DNA from: Formosa sediminum
Lineage (GTDB): Bacteria; Bacteroidota; Bacteroidia; Flavobacteriales; Flavobacteriaceae
Assembly: GCF_007197735.1 (NCBI RefSeq)
Contig: NZ_CP041637.1
Span: 3,195,001-3,259,000 of the forward strand
Length of the DNA: 64,000 nt
Reading direction: 5' to 3'
In this document: in pieces, positions 55,501-63,957 of the stretch
Layout of the letters: each line of letters starts with the position of its first letter
Numbering within the stretch: the stretch's first letter is position 1
The notes under the pieces: model-generated
The model's database searches: none
What the model was told of the DNA's origin: nothing
The model's input: only the letters and a program-made list of their open reading frames with translations
Translations under genes and position numbers: made by a program

Positions 55501-56921
55501 TCGTTGCTAATTAAATTCCCGTTATAAACACTACTTTTAAAATTTCCTAAAACATCAATATTTTTATATGAGTAGTTATTAAAATCCATATAAAATATTT
55601 CGCCATTCACTTTTGTATTTACATTGTCTTCTTTAAACCCACTTCCATCAACATCTATATCTAAAGACGTTTTATTAAAATTATCATTCTCTAAAAACGA
55701 TCCTAGATCAAAATCTGTAACTACAAGATTACCTTTATAAGTAGCTTTATCTATATTATCTATATTGGTTAAAACCAAATCAGATTCTATTAGACCTAAT
55801 GAAGTATTAATACGTAAGTCTGCATCAATTCGTGAGGTAGTTAATTGTGTTGTTCCGGTAATATTAAATTCTCCGAATCTCTCAAAATTAGAAGGTATAG
55901 TTTGACCTAATAAATTAGGTAATAGTGTAATTAAATCTTTATATGTAGAAGAGAGTCTGTTAAACTGTCCATTCATGTAAAACGTATTCTCTGTTCTATT
56001 AAACAAGTTTTTAAAATTAATATCTCCTATTATCCTAGACCCTCTGTTTGTTGTTAAGTTTAATGCATTAAAGTCTAAATCGTTTAATGTTCCTGTTAAT
56101 AATACTGAAAATTTAGCACGCTGATTAACACCAAACTCATTATAAAAATAATTAAGATCGCTTAAGACTAAATCTGCAGCTGTTATGTTTGCATTTACTT
56201 GAACTTTTTCTGTAAACAAACTTAAGTCTTCGCGTTCAAATTCAAACTTCACATCTCCTTTTAAAGTAGACTCTTTGGTTTTAAGATCTAAATTGGCAAA
56301 CGTAATATCGTTTAAAGTATAGGCAAAATTAGTACTCATGTTTTCCACATGAAGTCCATGACTATCTGTAAATTCTAGAGTATTAACGCGTGTAGACACA
56401 TTTGGACCATGAATTAAAAAGTTAGAGGCATTAATTTTAAGATCATTAAACTTCATGACTTGAGGCGTCTCTAGGTTTTCATTTACAAAAGTAAATCGTC
56501 CATTATAGATTGACACATCACTAGATGACAACAAAAAATTGCTAGGTGTATCTTCATTATTATCATCATCAAATTTAGCAACAAACACATCTAAATTGGT
56601 ATCTGTTTCTCCTTTGTAAGTCTTAATATTAAAGTCTAAATCTGTTGCTTCAATTTCAGAAAACACCAATCTGCCATTATATAAGTTTCTAAAATTAACA
56701 ATATGTGTTTCAAGCAGTTTAGCATTAATTAAAGTATCTTGCATATAGTCTTCTATATACACGTTTTTAATCTGGACATCTCCATTAAAATGCAGCCCTA
56801 CCGCACCAATATTAATATTAGTATTATAAGTCTCGTTTAGTTTAGTAGTCGCATATTTTCCTAATCGTGTTTGTACGCCTGGAATAGCTAAAATCACGAT
56901 TAATATAAAAAACAGCAGCAA
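52524..56921 (-). CDS. tamB: TamB-like translocation and assembly module protein
   Basis: The product of at least 1465 residues is a very long, beta-rich TamB/DUF490 protein. An N-terminal membrane anchor is followed by a long series of AsmA-like and beta-taco-like repeats, and a C-terminal DUF490 region lies at about 1040-1420. That region includes NINGKF-like turns, FSFPTVNSTVKSELNYRLES and GIGISYNV-type strands. TamB spans the periplasm and is linked to lipid transport and outer-membrane assembly. The start is odd. The frame begins at TTG 56921, but a coding-like basic segment (KRIKKFLKILSKLVAII) continues upstream for about 25 codons with no ATG, GTG or TTG before an in-frame TAG at 57011-57009. 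It is divergent from tsaD. Confidence 0.88.
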   Translation of the reverse strand: MLLFFILIVILAIPGVQTRLGKYATTKLNETYNTNINIGAVGLHFNGDVQIKNVYIEDYMQDTLINAKLLETHIVNFRNLYNGRLVFSEIEATDLDFNIKTYKGETDTNLDVFVAKFDDDNNEDTPSNFLLSSSDVSIYNGRFTFVNENLETPQVMKFNDLKINASNFLIHGPNVSTRVNTLEFTDSHGLHVENMSTNFAYTLNDITFANLDLKTKESTLKGDVKFEFEREDLSLFTEKVQVNANITAADLVLSDLNYFYNEFGVNQRAKFSVLLTGTLNDLDFNALNLTTNRGSRIIGDINFKNLFNRTENTFYMNGQFNRLSSTYKDLITLLPNLLGQTIPSNFERFGEFNITGTTQLTTSRIDADLRINTSLGLIESDLVLTNIDNIDKATYKGNLVVTDFDLGSFLENDNFNKTSLDIDVDGSGFKEDNVNTKVNGEIFYMDFNNYSYKNIDVLGNFKSSVYNGNLISNDPNFKLEFNGIADFSKVTKKVDFVADVKYADLRLLNFVKNDTLSQFKGLVEVKALGTTINDVEGLFAITNANYKNEHDNYVFDAFTITSVFRDSIRYVSVNSPDIIEGEMNGNFRFRDLGIMFENAIGSIYRNFDPVKVPENQFVDFNFTIYNKIVEVFYPNIRLGKNTFIKGHVQSNDQLLDVMFRSPEIRLYDYFASNISIDIDNNNPLFNTFIEVDSIKTKFYNLSRFNLVNKTINDTLFMRSEFQGGKRNNDVFNLNFYHTINTDNNSVLGFKKSDVTFKNSKWLVNESRDTLNKIEFSKDLKEINIDKLVMSLDNEEISLSGFLKDSTQKDLELNFKNVDLAKISPELDSLELGGLLNGKVDVFQQNGQYLPSADVTIDSLSVNNFKLGSFSGNITGNENLTRYFVNSKIKDDETNSFLAIGYIDALNNESYIDIDLKFEDFNLKPFSPLGKDVISDIRGFVSGDAKVIGNLKKPALEGDLRLRDAGLLIPLLNTNYNFANNSQVILKNQEFIFNTIQISDNVYNTKGVLGGFIRHNNFSEWELGLDIKTDKLLVLNTDDSEDALYYGTGFIGGSATIYGPTEELVISVVGETKAGTVFKIPMSDSESFGDNTFIHFLTPEEKQAKLEGKELVLKDIRGLELDFDLEVNNNAEIEIVMDRDSGSTIKGHGVGALLIEINTNGKFNIYGDFSVFKGVYNFMYGGLVQKEFNVQPGGTLAWDGDPLGARINLKAIYTTQANPSPLLDNPINQSIPVNVEIDLTEKLEQPEINFGFSFPTVNSTVKSELNYRLESKEDKDNQALYLLTTGSFSSGLTGINPYGTLTERLNGIVNGLFSDSNNKLNIGLNYELGENNPNYETDDRFGVTLQTQISDRVMINGNVDVPVGGVSQTVIAGDIEVRFLLNVDGSLTASVFNRENSIQDFGEETGYTQGVGISYNVDFDTFKELLQKIFKGEKIKNLEQNPENESPNSNTVTPELIFVKPENSDE

Positions 56922-57021
56922 AATTATGGCTACTAGCTTAGATAGTATTTTTAAAAATTTTTTGATACGTTTTAAAGTTATAACTTTGAACCAAAAATAA
57001 CAATACTTCTAATACATTCTA

Positions 57022-58044
57022 ATGCATTCAGAAAATATTTACATTTTAGGAATTGAGTCTTCATGCGATGATACTGCGGCTTCAATTATACATAACGGAA
57101 AAATTCTTAGTAATGTTATTGCTAATCAAAGCATACACGAAGAATTTGGTGGTGTTGTACCCGAATTAGCTTCAAGAGCACACCAACAAAATATTGTTCC
57201 AGTTGTACATCAAGCATTAGCTAAAGCCAATATTAGTAAAGATCAATTACATGCAATAGCATTTACCCGTGGTCCTGGTTTAATGGGGTCGCTTCTTGTA
57301 GGTACGTCTTTTGCTAAATCTCTTGCCTTTGGTTTAAATATTCCATTAATAGATGTAAATCATATGCAAGGCCATATTCTTGCTCACTTTATAGATGTAG
57401 AAGGATTTAAAAAACCTCCTTTTCCTTTTATAGCCATGACCATTTCTGGTGGACACACGCAAATTGTTAAAGTAAAAAACTACTTTGACATGGACGTTAT
57501 TGGTGAAACTATAGACGATGCTGTGGGCGAAGCCTACGATAAAAGCGGAAAAATATTAGGTTTAGGATATCCTGCAGGGCCAGAAATAGACAAACGTGCA
57601 CAATTAGGAAATCCAAAAGCTTTTAAATTTACAAAACCTAAAGTAGACGGATTGAATTTTAGTTTTTCAGGGTTAAAAACAGCTATTTTATATTTTATAC
57701 AAAAAGAAACTAAAGCTAACCCTAATTTTATTGCAGAAAACATTAACGACATCTGTGCATCTATTCAATACACTATTATAGGTATTTTAATTGATAAATT
57801 AAAACTAGCCACCAAACAAACTGGCATTAAACACATAGCAATTGGTGGTGGTGTATCTGCAAATTCAGGCATTAGAAAAGCACTTAAAGACGGTGAACAG
57901 AAATTTGGATGGACCACTTATGTCCCCAAATTTGAATTTACCACAGATAATGCCGCAATGATTGCTATTGTAGGATATTTAAAATATCTAGAACAAGATT
58001 TTTCTGAAGCAAATGTAACCGCTTCTGCCCGTTTAAGAATCTAA
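57022..58044 (+). CDS. tsaD: tRNA N6-adenosine threonylcarbamoyltransferase
   Basis: The 340-residue enzyme makes the t6A modification of tRNAs that read ANN codons. The metal site HMQGH (His114 and His118), ILGIESSCDDTAAS at the N-terminus, ISGGHTQIVKVK near residue 141 and IGGGVSANSGIRKAL near residue 275 are diagnostic. The length is normal. It starts a plus-strand run of seven genes with short spacings that continues to 62938. Confidence 0.97.
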   Translation: MHSENIYILGIESSCDDTAASIIHNGKILSNVIANQSIHEEFGGVVPELASRAHQQNIVPVVHQALAKANISKDQLHAIAFTRGPGLMGSLLVGTSFAKSLAFGLNIPLIDVNHMQGHILAHFIDVEGFKKPPFPFIAMTISGGHTQIVKVKNYFDMDVIGETIDDAVGEAYDKSGKILGLGYPAGPEIDKRAQLGNPKAFKFTKPKVDGLNFSFSGLKTAILYFIQKETKANPNFIAENINDICASIQYTIIGILIDKLKLATKQTGIKHIAIGGGVSANSGIRKALKDGEQKFGWTTYVPKFEFTTDNAAMIAIVGYLKYLEQDFSEANVTASARLRI

Positions 58045-58130
58045 TAAAAGCCCTTTATTTTTAAGTAAAATTGTAGTATAATTGTAATCCAAATACAAAT
58101 CAATTTTAACCCCAACTATTAACCTACCTT

Positions 58131-58772
58131 ATGTTAAGAAACCTACTTCTTACAGGAGCCATTATAAGCTCTGTATTTTGTTATGGACAAAAATCTATAG
58201 ACAAATCTTTAGAAAATATAACTTCTGAAGAACAAGCCAAGCTTTTTATAAAAGAGCACAAAGAACTCAAAGGAAAATATTTTGTTTTTAATAAAGAAAA
58301 ACACAACACAACTTTAACTAGAGAGTTGTTTGAAATGCCTATAGGTAACTCTAAAGTTTATGAAAGCGAATACAATAAAACTATATATAAAGTTATAGAT
58401 AAAACAGAAACTATTTACTACCGTGCAAGCTACATTTTTATAAATAGTGATAACTTAAATGAATCTGATTTAAAACGATTAAAACAAACTATTTACTCTA
58501 AATATAATCAAGGCGTAGATTTTAGTAATTTAATAAAACGCTATTCTATGGATGTTAACGCCTCTCGTGGCGGAGATACAGGTTGGTTTATTGAAGGTAA
58601 AATGCCAGTTGAAGTTGAAGACGAATTAATAAGAAATAATAAAAATCATTACTTAAATAAATTATTTACTGTAGATATTCCAGGAAAAAATTGGCATTAT
58701 ATCATTTTAAAAACAGAAGAACCTAAACCAATTGAAGAAATTAAGGTTTTAAAAATTACACAAGCTATTTAA
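58131..58772 (+). CDS. Parvulin-type peptidyl-prolyl isomerase (PPIC-like), exported
   Basis: The 213-residue protein has a signal peptide (LRNLLLTGAIISSVFCYGQ). The C-terminal part carries the parvulin-like motifs YRASYIFINSD, FSNLIKRYSMDVNASRGGDTGWFIEGKMPVEVEDELI and IPGKNWHYIILKTEE, which match PpiC/SurA-type isomerase domains. It is probably a periplasmic folding helper; it is shorter than SurA and has no chaperone domain. It lies 86 bases after tsaD and only three bases before rsmE. Confidence 0.8.
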   Translation: MLRNLLLTGAIISSVFCYGQKSIDKSLENITSEEQAKLFIKEHKELKGKYFVFNKEKHNTTLTRELFEMPIGNSKVYESEYNKTIYKVIDKTETIYYRASYIFINSDNLNESDLKRLKQTIYSKYNQGVDFSNLIKRYSMDVNASRGGDTGWFIEGKMPVEVEDELIRNNKNHYLNKLFTVDIPGKNWHYIILKTEEPKPIEEIKVLKITQAI

Positions 58773-58775
58773 ACC

Positions 58776-59480
58776 ATGCAATTATTTTACAACCCAGACA
58801 TTACCGAAAACACTACGCAACTTGTTTTTTCTAAAGAAGAAAGCAGACATATTGTAAAAGTGTTACGAAAAAGTAACGGAGACACTGTACACGTTACAAA
58901 CGGTAAAGGTTGGTTGTTTACTGCACAATTAAATTTAGCAGACATAAAAAATTGCCTAGCCACAATTACAGACAAAACCTTTCAAAACAGTAAAAATTAC
59001 ACCATACATTTAGCAGTTGCTCCTACTAAAATGAACGACCGCTACGAGTGGTTTTTAGAAAAAGCTACAGAAATAGGTATAGATAGCATAACGCCAATTA
59101 TTTGTGATCATAGTGAGCGTAAAGTAGTAAAATTAGAGCGTTACGATAAAATTTTACAGGCTGCCATGAAACAATCATTACATTACTATATGCCTGTTTT
59201 AAATCCACCTACACCATTTAAAACCTTTATAAGCCAACAACACACTGGAGATTGTTTTATTGCACATTGTGAAGACACCAATAAAAAATCTTTAAAACAA
59301 TTAATAAAACCAAATACCAATATCACTATTTTAATTGGTCCAGAAGGTGATTTTAGTATAAAAGAAATAGAATTAGCATTAAAAAACAATTTCATTCCTG
59401 TAACTTTGGGACACACAAGATTGCGTACAGAGACAGCTGCTATTGTAGCTTGCCATACTGCAGCTTTAATAAATGAATAG
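58776..59480 (+). CDS. rsmE: 16S rRNA (uracil-1498-N3)-methyltransferase
   Basis: The 234-residue enzyme methylates U1498 of 16S rRNA. It is a SPOUT methyltransferase with the knot motifs IGPEGDFSIKEIELA near residue 186 and LGHTRLRTETAAIVACHTAAL at the C-terminus, plus the N-terminal PUA-like part (SKEESRHIVKVLRKSNGDTVHV). The AVAPTKMNDRYEWFLEKATEIGID segment is also characteristic. It is the third gene of the tsaD run. Confidence 0.96.
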   Translation: MQLFYNPDITENTTQLVFSKEESRHIVKVLRKSNGDTVHVTNGKGWLFTAQLNLADIKNCLATITDKTFQNSKNYTIHLAVAPTKMNDRYEWFLEKATEIGIDSITPIICDHSERKVVKLERYDKILQAAMKQSLHYYMPVLNPPTPFKTFISQQHTGDCFIAHCEDTNKKSLKQLIKPNTNITILIGPEGDFSIKEIELALKNNFIPVTLGHTRLRTETAAIVACHTAALINE

Positions 59481-59486
59481 GTATCT

Positions 59487-60128
59487 ATGAAATGGTTTTG
59501 GATTTTATGCTTTGTGTTTACAAGCTCTTACATGTCTGCACAAGATGTTGCTGTTTTACATTATAAAGGAGGTGGCGATTGGTATGGAAACCCTACCTCA
59601 CTCCCAAACTTAGTTGCTTATTGCAATACCCACATACATACCAGAATACACACCAATGTACCCGCTGTAGAAACATCAAGTCCAGACTTATTTCAGTACC
59701 CGTTTATACACATGACTGGACATGGAAATGTGTTTTTTGATGAAACGGATAAAGAAAATTTAAAAAACTATTTAATCTCCGGTGGTTTTTTGCATATAGA
59801 CGATAATTACGGCCTTAAGCCTTATATTACAAAAGCCCTAAAAGATGTTTTTCCTGATCAAGAATTGGTAGAACTTCCTGCCTCTCACGAAATTTTTCAA
59901 GAGCCCTATCCGTTCCCTGAAGGCTTACCAAAAATACACGAACATGATGGAAAACGTCCGCAAGCTTTTGCCTTGTTTTACGAAGGTAGGATAATTGTTT
60001 TGTTTACTGTTGAAAGCGATTTAGGAGACGGCTGGGAAGATCCAGAAGTACATAACGATCCGGAAGAAGTTCGTGAAAAAGCTTTAAAAATGGGCGCAAA
60101 TATTATATATTACGTATTCAATCACTAA
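59487..60128 (+). CDS. DUF4159 domain protein, exported
   Basis: The 213-residue protein has a signal peptide (WFWILCFVFTSSYMSAQ). The DUF4159 core is FIHMTGHGNVFFDETDKENLKNYLISGGFLHIDDNYGLKP near residues 74-113 and a C-terminal EDPEVHNDPEEVREKALKMGAN. The family resembles glutamine-amidotransferase-like folds but lacks a clear catalytic triad here. It is probably periplasmic, with unknown function. It lies six bases after rsmE and seven before the next gene. Confidence 0.85.
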   Translation: MKWFWILCFVFTSSYMSAQDVAVLHYKGGGDWYGNPTSLPNLVAYCNTHIHTRIHTNVPAVETSSPDLFQYPFIHMTGHGNVFFDETDKENLKNYLISGGFLHIDDNYGLKPYITKALKDVFPDQELVELPASHEIFQEPYPFPEGLPKIHEHDGKRPQAFALFYEGRIIVLFTVESDLGDGWEDPEVHNDPEEVREKALKMGANIIYYVFNH

Positions 60129-60135
60129 CAGCTAA

Positions 60136-60639
60136 ATGGCTCAACTCAATCATTATAACACCCCTTTTAGTAAGCGAACATTTCCCATAACATTAGTTTG
60201 TGATAATGTAACAAATGCTCCAAATATTGGAAGTTTGTTTAGAACAGCAGATGCATTTGGTGTAGAAAAATTAATCCTCTGTGGTACCCATATTACGTTA
60301 GGTAGAAAAATGACCAAAACGTCTCGTGCAACAGAAAAAGTTGTGCCATTTGAAAGGCATGATAGTACAGAAGAAGTTATCGCTCAATTAAAATCTAATG
60401 GGTACCAAATTATTGCTTTAGAAATAACCGACACGAGTAAATCGCTTCGTGAAATTACTTTTTCTCCTCAACAACCTATTGCCTTACTTATTGGAGATGA
60501 GAATTTTGGCATCTCAGAACCTTTACTAAGCGTTTCTGACATTGTTGTACATATTGATATGTTTGGACAAAATAGCAGCATGAATGTTGTACAAGCTACT
60601 AACATTATTTTATACGAAATAACTAAACAAACTCTATAA
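60136..60639 (+). CDS. TrmH/SpoU family RNA 2'-O-methyltransferase
   Basis: The 167-residue protein is a SPOUT RNA methyltransferase. Motif 1 is LVCDNVTNAPNIGSLFRTADAFGVEKL near residue 20, motif 2 is ALLIGDENFGISEPLL near residue 117 and motif 3 is FGQNSSMNVVQATNIILYE near residue 144. It lacks extra N-terminal RNA-binding domains. The RNA target is unknown. It lies seven bases after the DUF4159 gene and 21 bases before the AI-2E family gene. Confidence 0.9.
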   Translation: MAQLNHYNTPFSKRTFPITLVCDNVTNAPNIGSLFRTADAFGVEKLILCGTHITLGRKMTKTSRATEKVVPFERHDSTEEVIAQLKSNGYQIIALEITDTSKSLREITFSPQQPIALLIGDENFGISEPLLSVSDIVVHIDMFGQNSSMNVVQATNIILYEITKQTL

Positions 60640-60660
60640 AGGTTTATATATATTTGTTTT

Positions 60661-61746
60661 ATGAATTCTAAAACTATAGCTAACGGTATTTTAAGAGCAA
60701 TATTTACATTATTATTTATTGCCCTTACTTTGTATTTTTTATATCAAATTCAATCAGTAATAATATACATTGTAATATCAGCTATAATTTCATTAACAGG
60801 TTCTCCTTTAGTTCAACTATTCAGAAACCGTTTTAAATTTAACGATTCGTTTTCTGTAGTACTTGCCATGCTTTTAATTGTTGGGTCTTTAGTTGGTATG
60901 GTATTACTTTTTATTCCTTTAGTACTTGAACAAGGCCACAATTTATCGCTTTTAAACATCGAAAAACTTCAAGGAAATTTAAACAATGTATATTTAGACG
61001 TCGCTAAATATCTAGAAGGAAGACATATTTATTTAGAAAATTCTCTTGAAGATTATCATTTACTATCAAAAATAGACTACTCGGCTATACCTGATTTTTT
61101 GAATTCAATCTTAAGCGGATTTGGATCGTTTAGTATCGCATTCTTTTCTGTACTTTTTATCTCCTTTTTTTTTCTGAAAGACAGAAAATTACTAGAAAAC
61201 AGTCTTATGATTGTTGTTCCTGAGAGCAAAAAACACCGTGTTAGAAAATCTATTTTCACGATTAAACATTTACTTTCAAGATATTTTTTAGGATTACTTA
61301 TACAAATTTTAATCCTCTTTATTATTTATGCCATTGTACTCACTGTATTCGGAATTAAAAACTCTATAGTGATCGCTTTCTTATGTGCCCTTTTAAATTT
61401 AATTCCCTATATCGGCCCCTTAATTAGTGCGTTATTAATGATTGTGCTTACACTATCTAGTAATATGCATAACGACTTTAGTGAGACCTTACCAACCACT
61501 ATTTATGTGTTAATCGGGTTTTGTTTTGCACAATTAATAGACAATTTCTTTAGTCAGCCTATCATATTTTCAAGAAGTGTAAAATCGCATCCCTTAGAAA
61601 TATTTTTAGTTATTATCATTACAGGTATTCTTTTTGGTATTGTAGGAATGGTTATAGCTGTACCTGCATATACGGCTTTAAAAGTTATTTTAAAGGAGTT
61701 TCTTTCTGAAAATGCAATCGTAAAACATTTAACCAAAGACCTTTAG
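60661..61746 (+). CDS. AI-2E transporter family membrane protein
   Basis: The 361-residue protein has about eight hydrophobic segments, including pairs at residues 12-50 and 60-90 and a C-terminal cluster at 210-345. Conserved features are LLIQILILFIIYAIVLTVFGIKNSIVIAFLCALLNLIPYIGPLISALLM (split motif PYIGP). The family includes exporters such as TqsA, but substrates of most members are unknown. It is the sixth gene of the tsaD run. Confidence 0.9.
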   Translation: MNSKTIANGILRAIFTLLFIALTLYFLYQIQSVIIYIVISAIISLTGSPLVQLFRNRFKFNDSFSVVLAMLLIVGSLVGMVLLFIPLVLEQGHNLSLLNIEKLQGNLNNVYLDVAKYLEGRHIYLENSLEDYHLLSKIDYSAIPDFLNSILSGFGSFSIAFFSVLFISFFFLKDRKLLENSLMIVVPESKKHRVRKSIFTIKHLLSRYFLGLLIQILILFIIYAIVLTVFGIKNSIVIAFLCALLNLIPYIGPLISALLMIVLTLSSNMHNDFSETLPTTIYVLIGFCFAQLIDNFFSQPIIFSRSVKSHPLEIFLVIIITGILFGIVGMVIAVPAYTALKVILKEFLSENAIVKHLTKDL

Positions 61747-61753
61747 TTTTATA

Positions 61754-62938
61754 TTGAATGCACTTATATTAAATACTGAAATTCAGAAATTTATAATAAA
61801 CAATTTAAATTCTAACACCACCACACTACTTCTAAAAGGTACTGCTTTTGATGGCGTTGAAACCCGAGAAATTGTAGAACAAATTGAAGCAAAAGTTAAA
61901 TGTATAGCCAAATTAAAAACGTGGTATAATACACCAAATATTTATTATCCTAATAAATTAAATATAGAACAAACATCGTCTGAACAAACTGCTAATTACA
62001 AGGGTCATTTAATTTATGGAGAGTCTATTATTGATATTACAGGTGGTTTTGGAGTAGATTGTTATGCGTTTTCTAAACATTTTAAAAGCGTTACGCATTG
62101 TGAAATTAATAAGAACTTAAGTGATATTGTTAGTTATAACTTTAAACAATTACAAGTCTCTAATATAAAAACTATACCTGAAGATGGGATTGAATTTTTA
62201 AAAAAGACTCCAAACATTTACGATTGGATTTATGTAGATCCTTCTCGAAGACATGATAGTAAGGGAAAGGTATTCTTTTTAAACGATTGCCTTCCTAATG
62301 TACCTGAACATCTAGATTTACTTTTTAATCATTCTCCAAATATTCTAATTAAAACTTCACCGTTATTAGATCTTTCTATTGGATTACAGGAATTAAAATT
62401 TGTAAGTGCAATACATATTGTTGCATTACATAATGATGTTAAAGAATTATTATGGGTTTTAAATAAAAACACCACATCAACATGTACCGTTAATACTGTA
62501 AATATTACAAAAACTAATATTGAAACATTCAATTTCGCATTAGCATCTGAAAACGCTTTAGATATAAAATACAGTAAACCTTTAACATACCTATACGAAC
62601 CTAATTCTGCTATTCTCAAAGCTGGAGCGTTTAACGCATTAGCACATCAATTAAGTATATATAAACTCCATAAGCACTCTCATTTATATACTGCCGATAC
62701 AAAAATAGATTTTCCTGGACGGGCATTTAAAATTGAAAAAATAATACCGTACCATAAAAAAACAATACAAAAAGAACGAATAGAGAAAGCCAATATTACC
62801 ACAAGAAATTTTCCAGAATCGGTATCAAAACTCAGAAAAACATTAAAAATTAAAGATGGCGGCGATATCTATCTATTTTTCACCACAGATGTAAACGAAG
62901 CTAAAATTGTAATAATTTGCTCTAAAACAAAATATTAA
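61754..62938 (+). CDS. SAM-dependent methyltransferase with THUMP-like domain
   Basis: The 394-residue protein starts with TTG at 61754 (NALILNTEIQKFIINNLNSN, typical for the family). The SAM-binding motif is IIDITGGFGVDCYAFSKHF near residue 94, and the active-site-like motif is DWIYVDPSRRHDSKGKVFFLNDC near residue 157, which resembles the DPPY/NPPY motif. The C-terminal part from about residue 295 resembles the THUMP-like domain found in Bacteroidota members (PDG-type beta pattern, GDIYLFFTTD). It probably modifies an RNA or a small metabolite. It is the last gene of the tsaD run. Confidence 0.82.
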   Translation: MNALILNTEIQKFIINNLNSNTTTLLLKGTAFDGVETREIVEQIEAKVKCIAKLKTWYNTPNIYYPNKLNIEQTSSEQTANYKGHLIYGESIIDITGGFGVDCYAFSKHFKSVTHCEINKNLSDIVSYNFKQLQVSNIKTIPEDGIEFLKKTPNIYDWIYVDPSRRHDSKGKVFFLNDCLPNVPEHLDLLFNHSPNILIKTSPLLDLSIGLQELKFVSAIHIVALHNDVKELLWVLNKNTTSTCTVNTVNITKTNIETFNFALASENALDIKYSKPLTYLYEPNSAILKAGAFNALAHQLSIYKLHKHSHLYTADTKIDFPGRAFKIEKIIPYHKKTIQKERIEKANITTRNFPESVSKLRKTLKIKDGGDIYLFFTTDVNEAKIVIICSKTKY

Positions 62939-63000
62939 ACACTAAATGAGTTAGGTTTTAAATTAATACACGACTTTACATTAAACCAACCTACTCTAAT

Positions 63001-63399
63001 ATGAAATTTAGATTTATAATTTTATTACTTCTAAGCAGTTGTTCTTCTAACGATGATTCTGCTGATATTGTTGAAGAGGATACTGTTTTAGAAAACGAAG
63101 ACAATTTTACAGGTATCTTTATAGATGTTACACATCCTACTTCTGGTACAGCAACAGTTAATGCAGAAAAAACGACCTTAGAACTTACAAATTTTAAATC
63201 TGACGATGGTCCGCTCTTAGAATTATACTTAACTACCGGACTAGATGTTAGCAATTATGTATCATTGGGCGTTTTAAAAGGATTAGATGGTAATTATTCT
63301 TATACTTTACCTACAGATATTGACTTAGAAACCTATAATCACGTTATAGTATGGTGCGTAGAATTTTCTGTAAATTTTGGATATGCAATTTTAAAGTAA
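63001..63399 (+). CDS. DM13-domain lipoprotein
   Basis: The 132-residue protein has a lipoprotein signal (RFIILLLLSSC, then SSNDDS). The mature part is a single DM13-type domain with ATVNAEKTTLELTNFKSDDGPLLELYLTT and TYNHVIVWCVEFSVNFGYA, including the conserved Cys near the C-terminus. DM13 domains have been proposed to bind a redox cofactor or heme, but this is not shown for this protein. It stands alone and converges on the YchJ-like gene nine bases later. Confidence 0.83.
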   Translation: MKFRFIILLLLSSCSSNDDSADIVEEDTVLENEDNFTGIFIDVTHPTSGTATVNAEKTTLELTNFKSDDGPLLELYLTTGLDVSNYVSLGVLKGLDGNYSYTLPTDIDLETYNHVIVWCVEFSVNFGYAILK

Positions 63400-63408
63400 T
63401 TACAGGCA

Positions 63409-63792
63409 TTAAAGAGCTTCTACATAATACCAGCACCCATTTTCTTTAATAAATCGAGAGTTTTCATGAATCATTTGTAACTCCCCTTCTTCTTGAAAAA
63501 TAGCTTTAAACTCTACAGTACCTTCAGTATCGTCCTCCATTCCTTTAGTGGTATTTAAAATATCGAGCTTAATCCAATCTACAGATTTAGCCCATTTCAC
63601 TATTGCTTTTTTTTCTTTTACAGGACGGGTACTTTTATGATGACTTTGCATTAAATAATCGCCATTGGCAAAAACAAAAGCTGAATATCTAGAGCGCATT
63701 AAGACTACAGCAGTTTTAACCTGCTTTAAATCGTTATGAGCAATTTCACAACAATCTTTATATAATTTGTCACTACAACACGGACATTTCAT
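63409..63792 (-). CDS. YchJ-like protein with SEC-C type zinc motif
   Basis: The 127-residue protein starts with the metal-binding motif MKCPCCSDKLYKDCCEI (four Cys plus further Cys), typical of SEC-C/YchJ. The body is NTF2-like (SRYSAFVFANGDYLMQSHHKSTRP, FKAIFQEEGELQMIHENSRFIKENGCWYYV). Its function is unknown; some relatives act in protein quality control. It lies six bases downstream of the small Lys-rich gene. Confidence 0.87.
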   Translation of the reverse strand: MKCPCCSDKLYKDCCEIAHNDLKQVKTAVVLMRSRYSAFVFANGDYLMQSHHKSTRPVKEKKAIVKWAKSVDWIKLDILNTTKGMEDDTEGTVEFKAIFQEEGELQMIHENSRFIKENGCWYYVEAL

Positions 63793-63798
63793 TTTTAA

Positions 63799-63957
63799 TT
63801 ATAGATTAGATTTATTTTCTTGAGATTTTTTAATAATAGCCTTTAAGCGTTCCTTTCGCAATTCTTTTTCAGATCGTGTTTTGTTTTTCTTACGATCCAT
63901 TAATTTAGTATGCTTAGCTTTATTTTTAGTATTTTTCTCTTTTCCTATCTTGGCCAT
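63799..63957 (-). CDS. Small lysine-rich basic protein (52 residues)
   Basis: ATG 63957 opens a 52-codon frame whose product is strongly basic (MAKIGKEKNTKNKAKHTKLM, then DRKKNKTRSEKELRKERLKA). It has no hydrophobic segment. It ends six bases upstream of the YchJ-like gene and is co-directional with it. It could be a nucleic-acid or ribosome-associated peptide, but I do not recognise a family. Confidence 0.55.
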   Translation of the reverse strand: MAKIGKEKNTKNKAKHTKLMDRKKNKTRSEKELRKERLKAIIKKSQENKSNL

